29,694 nucleotides of DNA from the IMG/VR virus record IMGVR_UViG_3300042868_001588, positions 1 through 29,694 of that record. The stretch is one strand, 5' to 3'. The notes beneath the pieces are model-generated. The model was not told where the DNA came from. It saw only the letters and a program-made list of their open reading frames with translations, and did not search any database. A program made the translations under genes and the position numbers. This DNA is from a virus. The first letter of the stretch is position 1. Each line of letters begins with the position of its first letter. Below, one piece after another: positions 6,284-13,178 of this stretch.

Positions 6284-7272
6284 TGTACAAAAGACTAACA
6301 AACGTAAATAACGAACTTTTCGATATACGCCAACAGAAAGACGTACGCGGAAAGTCAATAGGCTGGGACTGGGATTTATTACCATACACAATAAAAGAAG
6401 GCTGTACTACTTACATAGGTTCTGCGCCAGCTAGTGGAAAAACGGAACTTTGGTTCGAAATTCTTATAAACCTTTCGTGTTTACATAACTGGAATCATGT
6501 AATATTTTCGCCAGAAACTGGGAGTAGTGCTGAAATATTCGCCGAACTATGCTATAAGTATATAGGAAAACCCTACGTACAAGGTCAAAACTCTATGTCG
6601 AACAGCGAACAAGTAATAGCTGAAATGTTTATTAACGAACATTTTATTGTAATTGATCCAATAGATGAAGACCTAACTATTACAAAATTCTACGAACTAG
6701 TAGACGAAATAGAGAAAAAAGAGGGAATGAAAATTCACACCACTACTATTGACCCTTGGAACGAACTAACCGAGGAGTTTATACAAGCTGACCTAGGACG
6801 CGAAGACAAGTATCTTAGTAGGATTTTAGGACAAGTAAGAAAAAACGCGCGTAAAACTGGACGCCATAACTGCGTAATTAACCACGTACGCGACCAACCT
6901 ATGGTAAGTAGTAAAACAATAGCTGGAACCGACATAAGTTATTTTCCTATGCCTAGCGCTAGAGACTTCGCGGGGGGTCAAGTTTGGTTTAGAAAAGGTC
7001 TAAGCGTATTAATACCATGGAGACCACCTTATGGCTTGTTGGATTCAGAGGGTAACGGCGCAGAAAAGAACGAAGTACATTTAAAAGTAGCCAAAAGCAA
7101 ACCTAAAGGCGTATCGAAAAACGGAGTTTATAAGTTATATTTGGACTTAGATAAATACCAGTATTATATGCTAGATTTTAAAGGAAATAGGATTTACGCA
7201 AATAGGGAAAAGAAACAAGCGCCACAGCTTAAAATGACAAATTTAGGACACAAATTAAAATCAATGCAATAA
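6283..7272 (+). CDS. DnaB-like replicative helicase / RecA-fold ATPase
   Basis: A 329-residue RecA-fold ATPase. Walker A is GSAPASGKT (residues 46-54), Walker B is TTTIDPWNE with Asp157, and a HVRDQP block near residue 201 fits the third sensor region of DnaB/KaiC-type ATPases. A DnaB N-terminal domain is absent, so it resembles the shorter helicases of small phages that rely on a partner loader. It unwinds the phage fork 5' to 3' in the usual model. The start codon shares one base with the stop of the replisome organizer (TAATG), and the stop likewise with the next start. Confidence 0.85.
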   Translation: MYKRLTNVNNELFDIRQQKDVRGKSIGWDWDLLPYTIKEGCTTYIGSAPASGKTELWFEILINLSCLHNWNHVIFSPETGSSAEIFAELCYKYIGKPYVQGQNSMSNSEQVIAEMFINEHFIVIDPIDEDLTITKFYELVDEIEKKEGMKIHTTTIDPWNELTEEFIQADLGREDKYLSRILGQVRKNARKTGRHNCVINHVRDQPMVSSKTIAGTDISYFPMPSARDFAGGQVWFRKGLSVLIPWRPPYGLLDSEGNGAEKNEVHLKVAKSKPKGVSKNGVYKLYLDLDKYQYYMLDFKGNRIYANREKKQAPQLKMTNLGHKLKSMQ

Positions 7273-7568
7273 TGGACATAGGACTAAAACTATTACTAGC
7301 AAAGGGTAAAATTCTTTCGATGAAATGGCGAATTAAATTAACCCGCGAAGAACTAGAGGAAAAACGACCAACTGCGAAAGCATTTATAGACGGCGCTAAC
7401 GACGTAGAAACAGACCTAGACGAAGTTTATAACGTAATAGACGACCTAGAACTAGAACTGCGAATACAAGGACGCGAAATAAACCGCTGTTTACAGATTA
7501 ACGGACAGCTAAAACAAAGAATAGAAGAACTAGAACACGAACTTAAATTTAAAAATGTAGACTTATGA
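7272..7568 (+). CDS. Coiled-coil protein, unknown
   Basis: A 98-residue acidic protein. Residues 45-92 form a long heptad-like helix (VIDDLELELRIQGREINRCLQINGQLKQRIEELEHEL, cited in part), so it is likely a coiled-coil dimer. The first 30 residues are basic (KMKWRIKLTREELEEKR region). It is coupled to the helicase by a one-base overlap, which suggests a helper role in replication, but no family is recognised. Confidence 0.65.
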   Translation: MDIGLKLLLAKGKILSMKWRIKLTREELEEKRPTAKAFIDGANDVETDLDEVYNVIDDLELELRIQGREINRCLQINGQLKQRIEELEHELKFKNVDL

Positions 7569-7798
7569 AAATAAAATGTACGTCAAAACGAAAGTTTAAA
7601 AAGTTAATTAAGCAAATGTTACCACGCGTTTTAATGGATTTAAATTTATGTGAAATTTACGTATCTGAATATTATAACTGCGGAATAAAAAAATATAAAG
7701 GAATGCCAATAACATACGTTAACAAAGTTTGGTTTTCAAATAACCCACACTCAATTTATATTACAATGAAGGGAATGTGGAAAGTACCTAATCAATAA
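7565..7798 (+). CDS. Small basic protein, unknown
   Basis: A 77-residue protein with a very basic first 20 residues (MKIKCTSKRKFKKLIKQM) and a strand-rich second half with many Tyr, Trp and Val. It overlaps the coiled-coil gene by four bases. The basic start suggests nucleic acid binding; nothing else can be said from sequence. Confidence 0.6.
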   Translation: MKIKCTSKRKFKKLIKQMLPRVLMDLNLCEIYVSEYYNCGIKKYKGMPITYVNKVWFSNNPHSIYITMKGMWKVPNQ

Positions 7799-7811
7799 AA
7801 ACACGGAAAAA

Positions 7812-8060
7812 ATGACAAAAGAACAAAAACTAGTAGCGCTTTGCGCACTATTACCAGTAGTAGGAGACTGGATAGAAGATCTAAACGACCAGCGAATCTT
7901 TACAAAGCTAGTTAAACAACGTGCTAACATGCTTTTAACTGAAATTAGACGCATAGATAACGACGTTTTAAGTACTGGTGAACAAGAAATATTTAACCAA
8001 CAAGTAAACTTGCAGCGTGCCTTTATTCAATTCGTTTCAAAACAAATAAAACTAGACTAA
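7812..8060 (+). CDS. Small helical protein, unknown
   Basis: An 82-residue protein, helical throughout, starting MTKEQKLVALCALLPVVGDWIEDL. The stretch of residues 6-17 is hydrophobic but short for a membrane span. It starts 13 bases after the preceding stop, behind an A-rich gap (AAAAACACGGAAAAA), and overlaps the next start by one base. Family not recognised. Confidence 0.6.
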   Translation: MTKEQKLVALCALLPVVGDWIEDLNDQRIFTKLVKQRANMLLTEIRRIDNDVLSTGEQEIFNQQVNLQRAFIQFVSKQIKLD

Positions 8061-8623
8061 TGAATTTAGGTAAATTTGACTGCGGTACTGGATTAATAAA
8101 CATTTTGTACCATGATAAAATAAAAGATATTAGCGTAAGAACAAGCACTATAAAAGACATGTTATTAGTTGATAAATTACAAAAAGAAAACAGCTACGCC
8201 GTAGGTTTTATTCAAAAATCAGTTTGGGAAAAATACGTATGGGGTGGTGAACGCAATTTTATTGTATTGATTTGCGAAGCTAATAACGACGCTGTAGGTT
8301 ATGTTTTAATTACGCCAGCTGTAAGTTCGTATAAATACGCTAAAATCCAACAAATAGCCGTAAGAAACGACGCTAGAAGGTTACACTACGGCACAGCTTT
8401 AGTAGAAGTATGTCGAGAATTTTGCGAAATGTTCGGAAGAATAGGCTTTACGTTAAGATGTCGAACCGACCTAGATAGTAACAACTTCTGGAAAAATTTA
8501 GGTTTTGAAAAATACGGAGTCTGGGAAAAAGGTAAAATAAACCACGTAGGATTTAAAGCTAGTCAAGACATTAATTTATGGAAAATTGATTTAAACAGAA
8601 ATATTTTAAAACTAGATTTATGA
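8060..8623 (+). CDS. GNAT-family acetyltransferase
   Basis: A 187-residue protein. IQQIAVRNDARRLHYGTALVEV (cited across residues 97-118) is the acetyl-CoA binding strand and loop of GNAT enzymes. The usual R-x-x-G-x-G is degenerate here: Arg106, His109, Gly111. SNNFWKNLGFEKYG near residues 144-157 is the typical second GNAT block. It transfers an acetyl group to an amine; the substrate is unknown. In an early phage region it may modify a host protein or a small molecule. It overlaps its neighbours by one and four bases. Codon use is somewhat richer in GAT/ATT than the genes around it. Confidence 0.8.
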   Translation: MNLGKFDCGTGLINILYHDKIKDISVRTSTIKDMLLVDKLQKENSYAVGFIQKSVWEKYVWGGERNFIVLICEANNDAVGYVLITPAVSSYKYAKIQQIAVRNDARRLHYGTALVEVCREFCEMFGRIGFTLRCRTDLDSNNFWKNLGFEKYGVWEKGKINHVGFKASQDINLWKIDLNRNILKLDL

Positions 8624-9135
8624 GGTGTAAAAACTGCAAAGAGAAGTTCGAACCTATACGCTTTAATCACAAATTTTGTTTAAAAGACGAATGTATTAAA
8701 GCCTTTGTAGAAGAAGTAAAGACGAACCAATGGAAAACGACTAAAAAACGAATGAAAGAAGACCTAAAAACATTACAAGACTGGCTAAAAGAAGCGCAGA
8801 CAATATTTAACAAGTACATAAGGCTTCGTGATATGGGTCTAGTCTGTATTTCATGCCAGCAACCGCCTAAGAAAAAAAATTGCGGGCATTATTTTTCTAG
8901 TGGGGGACATAGTAACGTTCGTTTTGACGAAGACAATTGTCACCTACAATGTGAACACTGTAATACATATTTAAGCGGTAACCTTCTTAACTATCAAATA
9001 GGAATACAAAAGAGAATCGGGGCGCAAAAGCTACTTGAACTACAAGAACGGGCGCACCTTACGAAAAAATGGACTATAGACGAACTGAAAGAAATAATAA
9101 AAACGTATAAAACAAAAGTAAGATCATTGCAATGA
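8620..9135 (+). CDS. ninG: NinG/Rap-type recombination nuclease
   Basis: A 171-residue protein with all NinG features: an N-terminal zinc finger (Cys3, Cys6, Cys20, Cys25), a helical middle, then YIRLRDMGLVCISCQ (Cys76, Cys79), NCGHYFSSGGHSNVRFDEDN (Cys88, His90) and HLQCEHCNTYLSGN (Cys111, Cys114). Lambda NinG (Rap) is a Holliday-junction nuclease that aids recombination. It sits in one run with a PD-(D/E)xK nuclease, ERF and an exonuclease, so it belongs to the phage recombination set. Overlaps of four bases link it to both neighbours. Confidence 0.93.
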   Translation: MRCKNCKEKFEPIRFNHKFCLKDECIKAFVEEVKTNQWKTTKKRMKEDLKTLQDWLKEAQTIFNKYIRLRDMGLVCISCQQPPKKKNCGHYFSSGGHSNVRFDEDNCHLQCEHCNTYLSGNLLNYQIGIQKRIGAQKLLELQERAHLTKKWTIDELKEIIKTYKTKVRSLQ

Positions 9136-9611
9136 AAAAAATATACATAACACCAGAACAAATAGAAGAAGCTACAGACCTTTATAACTTCAAATGCCTA
9201 AAGAATTCAATAACCAAAGGAGAAAGCCAGATTTACGGCGCTATAGGTGAAGTTTTAGCTATGGAATTTCTAAGGTCTAGAGGCAAAGAGGTTAAATACG
9301 AAGGCGATTATAACTACGACCTAATTAGCAACGGAAAAAAAATAGACGTTAAAACAATAAAAACAGACAAAGAACCAAACGACGACTTTAACGCTAATAT
9401 AAGCGCGTTTAATAGCAGCCAGCAAACTGACTTTTATTTATGGTGCGCTGTGTCCGTAGACATGACTTACGGCTATGTAATAGGCTACCTAGATAAAAAC
9501 GAATTTTATAAAATAGCAGAACTAAAGAAAAAAGGCGAAATAGACTGGGGACAATGGACGTTTAAAAGTGACACGTACACCACGAAAATAAAAAATATAA
9601 TAAAATTTTAA
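9132..9611 (+). CDS. PD-(D/E)xK nuclease-like protein
   Basis: A 159-residue protein with the restriction-endonuclease-type active site: GEVLAMEFL (Glu40) and YDLISNGKKIDVKT with Asp63, Asp72 and Lys74. This Asp-x8-Asp-x-Lys spacing with a preceding helix Glu fits small PD-(D/E)xK enzymes that cut or process DNA. It may resolve recombination intermediates with NinG or degrade host DNA. The stop at 9609-9611 ends the first early operon, and a new promoter begins 19 bases later; I see no clear terminator between them. Confidence 0.75.
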   Translation: MKKIYITPEQIEEATDLYNFKCLKNSITKGESQIYGAIGEVLAMEFLRSRGKEVKYEGDYNYDLISNGKKIDVKTIKTDKEPNDDFNANISAFNSSQQTDFYLWCAVSVDMTYGYVIGYLDKNEFYKIAELKKKGEIDWGQWTFKSDTYTTKIKNIIKF

Positions 9612-9629
9612 CTTTTTTTTGTCGAAGTA

Positions 9630-9659
9630 TTGTTTATATCAAAATATAAAGTATCTTTG
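9630..9659 (+). promoter_or_regulatory. Second early promoter (Bacteroidota type)
   Basis: TTG at 9630-9632 and TATCTTTG at 9652-9659 with a 19-base spacer, the same spacing as the promoter at 3637. It should start near 9664 and drive the recombination genes from 9696 on. Confidence 0.85.
9633..9650. promoter_or_regulatory. Candidate operator palindrome in the second early promoter
   Basis: TTTATAT (9633-9639), CAAA, ATATAAA (9644-9650): a perfect 7-bp inverted repeat with a 4-base gap that fills the spacer between the -33 and -7 elements. The same half-sites and gap occur at 3658-3675. A shared early-gene repressor or activator is the simplest reading. Confidence 0.5.
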
Positions 9660-9695
9660 TTAGGTCAATAAGACGCAACTACTAATTTTAACACT

Positions 9696-9866
9696 ATGAA
9701 AACTTTAAACACAACAACAAAAAATGTTCTTTATGTAGTAAACTATTTACGTGGTAAATGGATAACTAAAACTAATTTTTCATCTTTAGCAGAAGCTGAA
9801 TTTTTTATTTCAAATTTAACTCAACAAAAAAATAGTGCTAAAATTGAAGTATTAACAATTAAATAA
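9696..9866 (+). CDS. Small early protein, unknown
   Basis: A 56-residue protein (starts MKTLNTTTKNVLYVVNYLRGKW) that is first behind the promoter at 9630-9659. The pattern strand, turn, strand, helix (SSLAEAEFFISNL), strand suggests a small compact fold. Codon use is A/T-rich (AAT, TTT, ATT) compared with the ERF gene that follows, which hints at separate origin. Not recognised. Confidence 0.6.
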   Translation: MKTLNTTTKNVLYVVNYLRGKWITKTNFSSLAEAEFFISNLTQQKNSAKIEVLTIK

Positions 9867-9879
9867 AAAAAACCAATTT

Positions 9880-10389
9880 ATGAAAAATCTATTTAAAGCG
9901 CTGGCTAATTTCCAGCAAGAAGTACCAGTAATTCACAAAGCGACACAAGGCTACGGCTATAGCTACGCAGATTTACCGAAAATCTTTGAGGTTATCAATC
10001 CGTTACTAAAAAAACACGGACTAGGATTCACCCAGTTAATTAATGGCACGGATCTAGTTACATGCGTTTTCCATGTAGACAGCGAAGAACAAATAACAAG
10101 CACAACAGCAATCCCGCAAAACGTAGCTTTAAAAGGAATGAATGATTTCCAAGTTATGGGGTCGGCTATTACTTACGTGCGTCGTTACGCTATTAGTTCA
10201 ATGTTAGGACTAGTTACCGACAAAGACACGGACGCAAGCGGCGAACAAGTAAAGAAACTACCTACGATTGACGCTAAACGATTCCAGAAAGCTGTCGAAG
10301 CTATTCAGTCTGGTAATTACACACGCGAAGAACTAGAATCGAAGTTCACTTTAACAGAAGGTCAAACGGATTTACTGAACGCGTTATGA
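9880..10389 (+). CDS. erf: ERF-family single-strand annealing protein
   Basis: A 169-residue protein with clear ERF signatures: GYGYSYADLPKIFEVINPLLKKHGLGFTQ (residues 24-52 in parts), then MGSAITYVRRYAISSMLGLVTDKDTDA. ERF proteins coat single-stranded DNA and anneal complementary strands in phage recombination and circularisation, as in P22. The C-terminal 45 residues form a small helical domain. The next gene, overlapping by four bases, is a YqaJ-type exonuclease, so the two form a Red-like recombination pair. Confidence 0.93.
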   Translation: MKNLFKALANFQQEVPVIHKATQGYGYSYADLPKIFEVINPLLKKHGLGFTQLINGTDLVTCVFHVDSEEQITSTTAIPQNVALKGMNDFQVMGSAITYVRRYAISSMLGLVTDKDTDASGEQVKKLPTIDAKRFQKAVEAIQSGNYTREELESKFTLTEGQTDLLNAL

Positions 10390-11066
10390 ATGCTTTTAAA
10401 ATTAGATGTTCTGCAATAGGTAAGATAATGACAAACCCCCGCACAAAGGGGGAATTGTTAAGCCAGACTGCTAAAACATACATAGAAGAACAAGTAATAG
10501 CGGACAAGTACGGAATTAAAAAGCAATTCTATAGCCGTTACACGGACAAAGGTATACTAGTAGAAGACGACGCTATTAATTTAGTGTCGGACGTTCTAGA
10601 TTTAGGGTTTATTTGGAAAAACGAAGAACATTTTAGCAATGACTGGATGACTGGAACACCCGACGTAAACACGGACAGCGTTTTATTAGATGTAAAATCT
10701 AGCTGGGACGCTACGACATTCCCTTTTTTCGCTACAGAAATTCCTACAAAGGACTATTACTACCAATTGCAAGGATATTTAGAACTTACTGGCAAAACAG
10801 AATCTTTATTGTGCTATTGTTTAGTTAATACACCAGCAGACATGGTAGAAGACGAAGTAAGACGCGCACACTGGAACGCTAACCTACTAGAAGAAAGTAT
10901 AGACCTACGCGACGAAGTACAAAAACGCCATAACTTCGACCACATACCAGACAACCGACGCGTTAAAGTCTTCAAAGTAGAAAAAGACGAACAAGTAATA
11001 GAAGCAATCAAAGAACGCGTGGACTTATGCCGTGAATATTATAACACCTTAATAAATTTCTTATGA
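10386..11066 (+). CDS. YqaJ/lambda-exonuclease-like recombination nuclease
   Basis: A 226-residue PD-(D/E)xK exonuclease. Motifs in order: SAIGKIMTN near residue 9, GILVEDDAI with Glu60, GTPDV with Asp93, LLDVKSSW with Asp102 and Lys104, and YYYQLQGYLELTG with Gln127/Gln129. This is the lambda exonuclease/YqaJ order. It would resect DNA ends 5' to 3' to give single strands for the ERF protein encoded just upstream (four-base overlap). It may also help degrade host DNA. The C-terminal part (residues 155-226) is helical and charged. Confidence 0.9.
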   Translation: MNAFKIRCSAIGKIMTNPRTKGELLSQTAKTYIEEQVIADKYGIKKQFYSRYTDKGILVEDDAINLVSDVLDLGFIWKNEEHFSNDWMTGTPDVNTDSVLLDVKSSWDATTFPFFATEIPTKDYYYQLQGYLELTGKTESLLCYCLVNTPADMVEDEVRRAHWNANLLEESIDLRDEVQKRHNFDHIPDNRRVKVFKVEKDEQVIEAIKERVDLCREYYNTLINFL

Positions 11067-11344
11067 AACCAACAGAAAAAGCAAAAGAGTTATTTAATAG
11101 ATATTATGAAATGGCAGAATCTATTGAATGGACAGACAATGAAACAAAAGTAAAAGCTGAAAAATTTAACGACGAGTTAGGAACTGATGTTTTAAAATAT
11201 TGGAATGAACTAGCAAAAGAAAACGCATTGATTGCAGTTAATGAAATAGTAAAATCAAACCCACATAGTAACCCATTAAATACGCTCGGGTTTTCTACTA
11301 TGGCATATTGGATAGAAGTTGAATACGAAATAAAAAAGTTATGA
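11063..11344 (+). CDS. Small helical phage protein, paralog of the gene at 4547
   Basis: A 93-residue protein with the same blocks as the protein at 4547-4813: TEKAKELFNRYY at the start, AKENALIAVNEI in the middle (residues 51-62) and EYEIKKL at the end. It has extra residues between the first two blocks. Function unknown. Codon use is A/T-rich (GAA, ATT, AAT), unlike the exonuclease before it. It overlaps both neighbours by four bases. Two copies in separate early operons suggest diverged roles or repeated acquisition. Confidence 0.7.
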   Translation: MKPTEKAKELFNRYYEMAESIEWTDNETKVKAEKFNDELGTDVLKYWNELAKENALIAVNEIVKSNPHSNPLNTLGFSTMAYWIEVEYEIKKL

Positions 11345-11556
11345 ACCAACAAATAGAAGACAAAATAGTATTACGCGTTTTAGCGCGTTTTAACGAACGT
11401 TCTCAAGTAGGAATAAACAAGTACAATACAACGTTAGAAAGAACCGACCTAAGTACGTTACAATGGCTTACACACGCGCAAGAAGAAGCTATGGACTTTG
11501 TACTTTACTTGGAACGACTAAAAGACGAATATAAAACTAAACACCAAGAACAATGA
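11341..11556 (+). CDS. MazG-like small all-helical protein (tentative)
   Basis: A 71-residue protein. RSQVGINKYNTTLERTDLSTLQWLTHAQEEAMDFVLYLERL (cited in parts, residues 20-60) matches a small phage family in which G-x-x-K-Y is followed by W-L-x-H-x-x-E-E-x-x-D. The E-E-A-M-D motif (around residues 47-51) is like the metal-binding helix of MazG-type nucleoside triphosphate pyrophosphohydrolases, though only one helix of the pair is evident. It could alter nucleotide pools. It overlaps both neighbours by four bases. Confidence 0.5.
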   Translation: MNQQIEDKIVLRVLARFNERSQVGINKYNTTLERTDLSTLQWLTHAQEEAMDFVLYLERLKDEYKTKHQEQ

Positions 11557-11657
11557 AAGAAAAGAACCTAGCTATTATATTAACGCTTTCGATAGTAGGA
11601 TTAGCGTTATATGGATTTTTTAACCTTGTCGCGTGGTTATGGCGTGGCGTATTTTAG
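11553..11657 (+). CDS. 34-residue single-span membrane protein
   Basis: A very short ORF (starts MKEKNLAIILTLSIVG) whose residues 6-31 form one membrane span ending LVAWLWRGVF. It overlaps the preceding stop by four bases (ATGA), which supports translation. Small phage membrane peptides of this kind can affect host membrane proteins, but no function can be assigned. Confidence 0.5.
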   Translation: MKEKNLAIILTLSIVGLALYGFFNLVAWLWRGVF

Positions 11658-11678
11658 TAACAATTAAATAAATATACA

Positions 11679-11912
11679 ATGGAAAACAAGTTAAACACGG
11701 GTGCAATCTTCAAAAACACGAACAAGAAAGCGGAAAACCACCCAGACTACAAAGGAAAAGTAAACGTAAACGGGAAAGAAATGGAAGTAGCGTTATGGGT
11801 TAAACAAGGAAAGGCTGGATCGTTCTTTTCGGCGTCATTTAGTGAACCTTACGTAGCACCAGCGCAAAGCGAACCAGTAAGCAAAGTAGAAAACGACGAT
11901 TTCCCTTTTTAA
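11679..11912 (+). CDS. Small protein with SSB-type acidic C-terminal tip
   Basis: A 77-residue protein. The first 55 residues (TGAIFKNTNKKAENHPDYKGKVNVNGKEMEVALWVKQGKAG, cited in parts) predict a small beta-rich domain like the DUF736-type proteins found in phages and plasmids. The end reads SKVENDDFPF. Asp-Asp-x-Pro-Phe is the tip used by bacterial SSB to recruit DNA repair and replication partners (E. coli SSB ends DDDIPF). It may be a very small phage SSB or a decoy for host SSB-binding proteins. It lies in the recombination operon, 21 bases after a small membrane peptide. Confidence 0.65.
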   Translation: MENKLNTGAIFKNTNKKAENHPDYKGKVNVNGKEMEVALWVKQGKAGSFFSASFSEPYVAPAQSEPVSKVENDDFPF

Positions 11913-11914
11913 GT

Positions 11915-12115
11915 ATGGAAATAAACGACACCGAACTACGTAAAAAGTTACAAGCATTACTTAGAACACGAACACGGAACCAAATAGTAACAGAAATAAA
12001 AACACGGACTGGCAAATTTCACCAATACCAAATAGACAAGTTCCTAAAAGGTCACGACGTAAGCCTAAGCACAGCTATAAAGCTAGACGAATACGTTTTA
12101 AGAGAATCAATGTAA
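11915..12115 (+). CDS. Small HTH-like protein, possible regulator
   Basis: A 66-residue basic protein, helical throughout. RNQIVTEIKTRTGKFHQYQIDKFLKGHDVSLSTAIKLDEYV (cited in parts, residues 21-61) follows the Cro/CI-type pattern: helix, turn, recognition helix, then F-L-x-G and the S-L-x-T-x-x-K-L-D-x-Y-V helix. The canonical Ala/Gly turn is not clear, so I hold this loosely. It is the last early gene, two bases after the SSB-tip gene and just before a terminator. It could bind the shared palindromes at the two early promoters, giving negative feedback. Confidence 0.5.
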   Translation: MEINDTELRKKLQALLRTRTRNQIVTEIKTRTGKFHQYQIDKFLKGHDVSLSTAIKLDEYVLRESM

Positions 12116-12118
12116 CAC

Positions 12119-12145
12119 GAAGCCAGTTTAACCGCTGGCTTTTTT
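12119..12145 (+). terminator. Intrinsic terminator ending the early region
   Basis: AGCCAG (12121-12126) pairs with CTGGCT (12135-12140), extended by an A-T and a G-T pair, with an 8-base loop and a run of six T. It lies three bases after the last early stop. Confidence 0.9.
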
Positions 12146-12186
12146 ATTGTTAATAACTTTTTTACAGCGTGTTTAGATTTTCATCG

Positions 12187-12194
12187 TAAGTTTG
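12187..12194 (+). promoter_or_regulatory. -7 promoter element ahead of the late region
   Basis: TAAGTTTG matches TAnnTTTG and lies 16 bases before the ATG at 12210. There is no TTG at the usual distance; the nearest T-rich sequence is 12158-12163. It is the only promoter-like site between the early terminator and the first late gene. Confidence 0.45.
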
Positions 12195-12209
12195 ATTAAA
12201 ATTTAACCA

Positions 12210-12461
12210 ATGAATTACATTTATCTAGTAGCTTTTGTCTGGTGGTTTGTCAAGTTCGAACCTTTACAGCTTGCGTTTGACTACATTTTTAGACGTTTGC
12301 CTATTAACCACCTTACAAATATTATTTACGAATCGTTAGGCTGTCCTAAATGCGTAGGGTTTTGGGCTTCGCTGTTTATTACTGGCAACTTTTTTACGGC
12401 TTGCGTCGTTAGTTTGTTATCTTTTACCCTTGACGTATGCTTAGCGAAGCTGGACAGATAG
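12210..12461 (+). CDS. Small membrane protein with CxxC (DUF1360-like)
   Basis: An 83-residue protein with hydrophobic segments at about residues 3-15 and 52-77. Between them is LGCPKCVGFWASLF (Cys45, Cys48), resembling the DUF1360 type of small membrane proteins, in which a Cys-x-x-Cys precedes F-W. Function unknown. It is first after the early terminator. Its 3' end overlaps the next gene by 25 bases in another frame. Assignment to the family is from pattern memory. Confidence 0.6.
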   Translation: MNYIYLVAFVWWFVKFEPLQLAFDYIFRRLPINHLTNIIYESLGCPKCVGFWASLFITGNFFTACVVSLLSFTLDVCLAKLDR

Positions 12462-12643
12462 CAATAGACGCACTACTAGCGGAAATAAACCCCGAAAGAC
12501 TTAGCAAAATGCATCTTAGAAAGTTGCAAGCTATCAAAGTAAAAGAAACGGGCGTCCGTGATAACGAATGTTTTTGCCGTCCAGACAAAAGACAGAAATG
12601 GTTTGCCGAATTTAATACGTGGTATGAAAAAAACGCTAGATAA
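12437..12643 (+). CDS. Small protein with CxC and RQKWFAEF block, unknown
   Basis: A 68-residue protein. The first 40 residues are helical and charged; the end reads NECFCRPDKRQKWFAEFNTWYE with two Cys two apart. The gene overlaps the one before by 25 bases and the sigma-like gene after by 20. Despite the overlaps, its codon use matches its neighbours. Its place next to a sigma factor makes a regulatory partner possible, but this is inference. Confidence 0.6.
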   Translation: MLSEAGQIAIDALLAEINPERLSKMHLRKLQAIKVKETGVRDNECFCRPDKRQKWFAEFNTWYEKNAR

Positions 12644-13178
12644 ATACATAAGCGAACACTACGACGAAGTAAGAAAGTATACAAACCACTTTTTAAAGGC
12701 GTACAATAAGCGTAAAAATATAACCTTGTCAATGCTGAACGCGGACACGTGTATAAATAACGCCTACCTACACGTCTTAACTATTGACACGGACAAAATA
12801 GACACCAATAGCGTAAAGTCCTACCTACTTAACACAATTAAATATCAAATAATCTGGGACACTAGCCTAAGCCACAAACAAGACGATTGTCTAGCGTTGG
12901 AATTTATACCAAAAGACGAACCAGATAACGACGACGTCAAACATAAGATAGGAATAGAAAACAAATATAACGACCAGCTAGCCTATATAGAGATCTATAG
13001 AAATAGTTTAACTTGTCCAGTAGAAAAAAAGGTCTTCGAAAGCTATTACGACAAAGGACACCGCACCGCTAAAAGTCTAGGTAAGTTTTTCGGGATTAGT
13101 AACACGTCGGCTCATTATTTAATACGCGGAATTAAATTAAAAATCCGTGAAATTCAATATAGTTATGAAAACAAATGA
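12624..13178 (+). CDS. Sigma-70-like (ECF-size) transcription factor
   Basis: A 184-residue protein from the ATG at 12624, which gives the natural start MKKTLDKYISEHYDEVRKY; an upstream ATG at 12558 would add residues that only shadow the previous gene. Residues 10-80 follow sigma region 2 (NADTCINNAYLHVL, then NSVKSYLLNTIKYQI). Residues 145-175 (GHRTAKSLGKFFGISNTSAHYLIRGIKLKI, in parts) follow the region 4 helix-turn-helix. The size fits ECF-type factors. Being near the head of the late region, it may redirect host RNA polymerase to late genes. Its 3' end overlaps the next gene by 14 bases. Confidence 0.7.
   Translation: MKKTLDKYISEHYDEVRKYTNHFLKAYNKRKNITLSMLNADTCINNAYLHVLTIDTDKIDTNSVKSYLLNTIKYQIIWDTSLSHKQDDCLALEFIPKDEPDNDDVKHKIGIENKYNDQLAYIEIYRNSLTCPVEKKVFESYYDKGHRTAKSLGKFFGISNTSAHYLIRGIKLKIREIQYSYENK
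13155..13167 (+). promoter_or_regulatory. Late start-codon motif, copy 1 (CAATATAGTTATG)
   Basis: One of six near-identical 13-base sequences that end in the start codon of a late gene; this copy differs in the first base. It lies inside the end of the sigma-like gene and fixes the start of the next gene at 13165 rather than 13147. Confidence 0.6.

Noticed and set aside
12558-12623. Upstream extension of the sigma-like protein (MITNVFAVQTKDRNGLPNL...)
   Set aside because: These residues are a frame-shifted reading of the preceding gene; the natural protein start is the ATG at 12624.
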